Assembly (NCBI GenBank): GCA_027625915.1 | Contig: JANTQA010000042.1 | Coordinates: forward strand, 4,600,001-4,664,000 | DNA: 64,000 bases | Source of the DNA: Anaeramoeba flamelloides | Lineage: Eukaryota > Metamonada > Anaeramoebidae | Direction of reading: 5' to 3' | Part shown: positions 60,942 to 64,000 of the stretch, piece after piece | Numbering within the stretch: position 1 is the stretch's first letter | Layout of the letters: each line of letters starts with the position of its first letter | Program-made: the position numbers and the translations under genes | The notes under the pieces: generated by a model | Databases searched by the model: none | What the model saw: the letters and a program-made list of their open reading frames with translations, nothing else | What the model was told of the DNA's origin: nothing

Positions 60942-61807
60942 CCATTGTGAAAAAAATTTGGTTCATTAAAAAAAATTGGGTCAGTCAAAAATTTGTTTTC
61001 GTTTTTTAAATAGTAAATATTAGCAAAATGGTTTTTGATCAAAGTAAAATTTTATGAACAAATCTTACATTTAATAAAAACCAAAGTCATTATCAATAAT
61101 AATTTTCAAATGCAATATTAAATTGTTGCATTTGAAGCTTTTGGAATTACTGTGGAACTCCAAAAATACAAAAATTTATTTTTAATTGTAAACTTTACTA
61201 AAAATAAGAGAACTATTTAATAGGAAATATTAAAATCTATTAATTCAATAAGATATTTATCATTGTTAATAAACGCAAATTTATCACGGTTAATCTTAAA
61301 TATCCTTTTAAACCAAATTGAATCATAAATTCTTCCAAAAAAGATATTTTTTCGAAAGAGGTTGTTTTCCACTAATGTTTACAATCAAAACTTCAAAATA
61401 CCGAAATATCAAGATTTCAGAAACCATTTAAATTCTAAAAATCCTCATAGACAAACCTTAATTTAAAACTGTTATTAATTTTTGGTCTTCCCAAACAATA
61501 ATTAACTTGATCTTGTAATGTTTTCTAATAAAAAAAAATTAACATTTTTAGTAAAGTTTACAATTAAAAATAAAATTTTGTTTTTTTAGAGTTCCACAGT
61601 AATTCTAAAAGCTTCAAATGCAACAATTTAATATTGCATTTGAAAATTATTATTGATAATGACTTTGGTTTTTATTAAATGTAAGATTTGTTCATAAAAT
61701 TTTACTTTGATCAAAAATCATTTTGCTAATATTTACTATTTAAAAAACGAAAACAAATTTTTGACTGACCCAATTTTTTTTAATGACCCAAATTTTTTTC
61801 ACAATGG
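60942..61807. mobile_element. Foldback element with 265-bp near-identical arms
   Basis: Arms 60,942-61,205 and 61,544-61,807 are inverted copies with only about six or seven differences. The ends read CCATTGTGAAAAAAATTTGG, then GGGTCAGTCAAAAATTTG. A possible 3-bp target duplication TGA lies on both sides. The 338-bp centre is AT-rich and non-coding. This looks like a young non-autonomous element with very long inverted repeats. Confidence 0.85.
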
Positions 61808-62042
61808 TGAAGGGAAAATTATATTGAAAATAAATTAAGATTATTGAAAAAAAAAGATAAAAAAAGAGCTTTCAATAACCAACTATAAAAATTCAATAAT
61901 AAGAACTCTCTTTCAATAATCACTTTCGCATTTTTTCGCATTTCGCGATTTTTCGCAAGTTATTTTAACTCCATAATTAAAGAAGCGTCAAAAAATTAAC
62001 TACACCCAAACATTTTCTTATATGCATACTGAAAATATATCT

Positions 62043-62575
62043 AAACTAAAATTCAAAATTTTCCACACGGCTAAAATGTTCCAAACAATCACAATAATAC
62101 AATTTCATTGAAATTGGAGATAATTTTGATTTTTGTAAAATATGAAAATCATTTTTTCATCTTTTAGTTTTTGTTTTCATTCCATTGTTTGAATTACGTA
62201 ATTTGCTTCGTTGAACCAAAATTTTTCTACAAGGTTTATATTATGGTTAAAATCAAGTTGTTCCAAATAGAAGAACTCAAATAAAATTAGTTGGTAGTAT
62301 CTAACCATTTGATCGATCAATATTCCTAATAGAATTTAAACAAATTTACTAATGTATTTTTTTGTTTTGCTCTCTCCAAAATTTTTGACACACCCATGAT
62401 TTATTTGTATGATAATTATTTATTTATTGTTTTGTGAGTATTGTAATTTATAAATAAGTGTTAACATTTCAATTAGTGAATGGTTCTAATTGGGTAAATC
62501 TTCGAGAAGTGATTAAATAAGTTTTTTTTTTCACAAATCGAATTTTGGTGTGTTAAAAATTATGAATTGGGGTTT
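62043..62575 (-). repeat. Dispersed repeat C, full-length copy
   Basis: Reverse complement of the AP-4 epsilon intron copy, about 95% identical by eye over the whole 533 bp, with the same imperfect inverted ends. Flanking bases are not obviously duplicated. Confidence 0.8.
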
Positions 62576-62910
62576 ACTATTTTGATTTATTTGATTTTTT
62601 TTTTTTTTTAATCAGGGATAGTGATTTTATGTCAAAAAATGAAATCGAGATATTAATTTTAAAACAACACAGGAAATAATACGTTATAAGGGGGGGGGTT
62701 AAGAGATATTGTAAATAATTGTGCGGGTAAAATTGATTTTTATTATTTTGGTTTATACTTTAACTTGTATTTAAAAAGCTATCTAGAAAATCCAAGATTT
62801 TTTATAAAACAACTAATTGAGAAATAAAGATTTATTTAGCTTCTGATTCTCGTTCATTGATAAAAAAAAAACTATTGAAAAAAAAAAATAAATAAAATAA
62901 AAAAATGAAA

Positions 62911-63448
62911 AAAAAAATAAATGATTATTATTTACAATTTAGTGAACAATTTTTTTTTTTAAAAAATAAGAAGTGAGTATTATCAAAAAAAAAAAAAAAA
63001 AAAAAAACATGAAAAATTCATTCGTGTTTTTTTTTCGATTTTGGGTTATTTTGGGTTTAAAAAAATCCAAAATCCAAAGATTTTACAAGAATCTATTCCA
63101 ATAATAAAAAAAACACCAAGAGGCAATACTTCGGGTTTCGATTTTTTTGTGAATAAAATTCCAAATGAGATTCTCTGATGAAAAATTAAATTCTACAATG
63201 AAAAACTAAAAAAAAAACCTAGGAAGGAGTAAAAAATAATCTAATAAAATTTCTCAAAAAAATATATTATAAAATTTTTAATTTTCTTATAATCTAACCA
63301 ATCCTTTTTATATCTTTTAGATAACAGATCATTTATCTCAATAATTTTCTTTTTGTTTTTTTGTTTTTTTTGATAATACTCACTTCTTATTTTTTAAAAA
63401 AAAAAAAATTGTTCACTAAATTGTAAATAATAATCATTTATTTTTTTT
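62911..63448. mobile_element. Foldback element with about 80-bp arms
   Basis: Left arm 62,911-62,990 and right arm 63,364-63,448 are inverted copies: AAATGATTATTATTTACAAT, TTTAGTGAACAATTTTTTT and AAGAAGTGAGTATTATCAAA each recur in reverse complement with differences only in A/T run length. The spacer (about 370 bp) includes a run of about 22 A bases and no gene. Confidence 0.8.
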
Positions 63449-64000
63449 GACTTTTCTTTTACTTTTCATTTCATTTTTCTCAATTATGTAACTATTTACA
63501 GATTGGTTGATATTTGATAAAACCCAGTAATTTCAAAATGGATAAAATTCATTGATACTATCAAATTCTTTTATCAATATTAAGTGCTATTACATTTTCA
63601 ACTAATGTACAAAAATATTTTTTTGTTCTATTATTAACAAATTCTGACAATACATAATTATCTCTTTTACAAATTCATTGTAAAGTGTTTTTGAACATTT
63701 AACCCTTACCAATAAATCCTAATCCTACTCTCTTTACTCCCTTGTTTTTCTTTCTCCCTTTCTTTGTCTCTCGTTTCAAAATATTTCTTTTGATTTTTTT
63801 AATAAAATTAAAAGCTTTCGAATGAGATTATAATCGGGTTGAGCATTATAAACCGGGATAAAAATCTCTCAATTAATATAGTATCAAAGAAAAGCAGAAG
63901 ATAAAACTGTCATTTTTGATAGACTCTCTGCTCAATAATAAACAACAAAAGAAAAGACATTTTTATAAAATAAACAATTTTTTAAGAGAACCGGTATGGG

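Larger units (their letters stand above)
60099..64000. other. Gene-free end of window with foldback elements
   Basis: Contains a large foldback element (60,942-61,807), a cluster of TTTCGCA/TTCGCGA words (61,925-61,960), a nearly full family C copy (62,043-62,575), an 8-base G run near 62,692 and another foldback (62,911-63,448). The last 550 bases are pyrimidine-rich in part but show no gene. Confidence 0.55.

Overview
The window is strongly AT-rich nuclear DNA from a microbial eukaryote. Genes have GT-AG introns, proteins carry long Asn/Glu/Lys- and poly-Asn tracts, and the recognisable genes are conserved eukaryotic ones (diphthamide, t6A, AP-4 and actin genes). This fits an amoeboid or flagellate protist of the Anaeramoeba or amoebozoan type. 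That is an inference from composition and gene style; no taxon-defining marker is present.

Layout. 0.5-3.8 kb: a two-exon USP25/USP28-type gene on + whose catalytic residues are all replaced, so it should be an inactive deubiquitinase. 3.8-8.1 kb: intergenic, with an ATCGCGAT satellite and a decayed reading frame. 8.1-8.9 kb: DPH5 on -. 12.7-13.5 kb: a predicted membrane protein. 18.7-22.1 kb: a three-exon Sua5/YrdC t6A synthase gene with a 2-kb intron. 29.2-30.1 kb: an unidentified basic protein with a helix-turn-helix-like segment. 38.1-44.2 kb: a six-exon AP-4 epsilon adaptin gene whose start codon appears to be split by an intron. 50 kb: fragments of a probable membrane-protein gene on -. 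54.7-56.1 kb: a two-exon twinfilin gene. 58.1-58.4 kb: an orphan coding-like fragment. 59.9 kb: a small basic ORF.

The genes do not form a pathway or operon; each looks independently transcribed and most are separated by several kb. Much of the space between them is repeats: two TA-flanked MITE families, a dispersed 0.53-kb repeat with imperfect inverted ends (also inside the two giant introns), diverged 0.3-1.8-kb dispersed repeats, and several long foldback elements, some with about 98% identical arms. I found no rRNA, convincing tRNA, CRISPR, operon or recognisable retroviral/Polinton element.

The strongest candidates for something new are the pseudo-USP25/28, the split initiation codon, a clathrin-box-like motif in AP-4 epsilon, the palindromic satellite, and the cluster of near-identical foldback elements at 57-63.5 kb.
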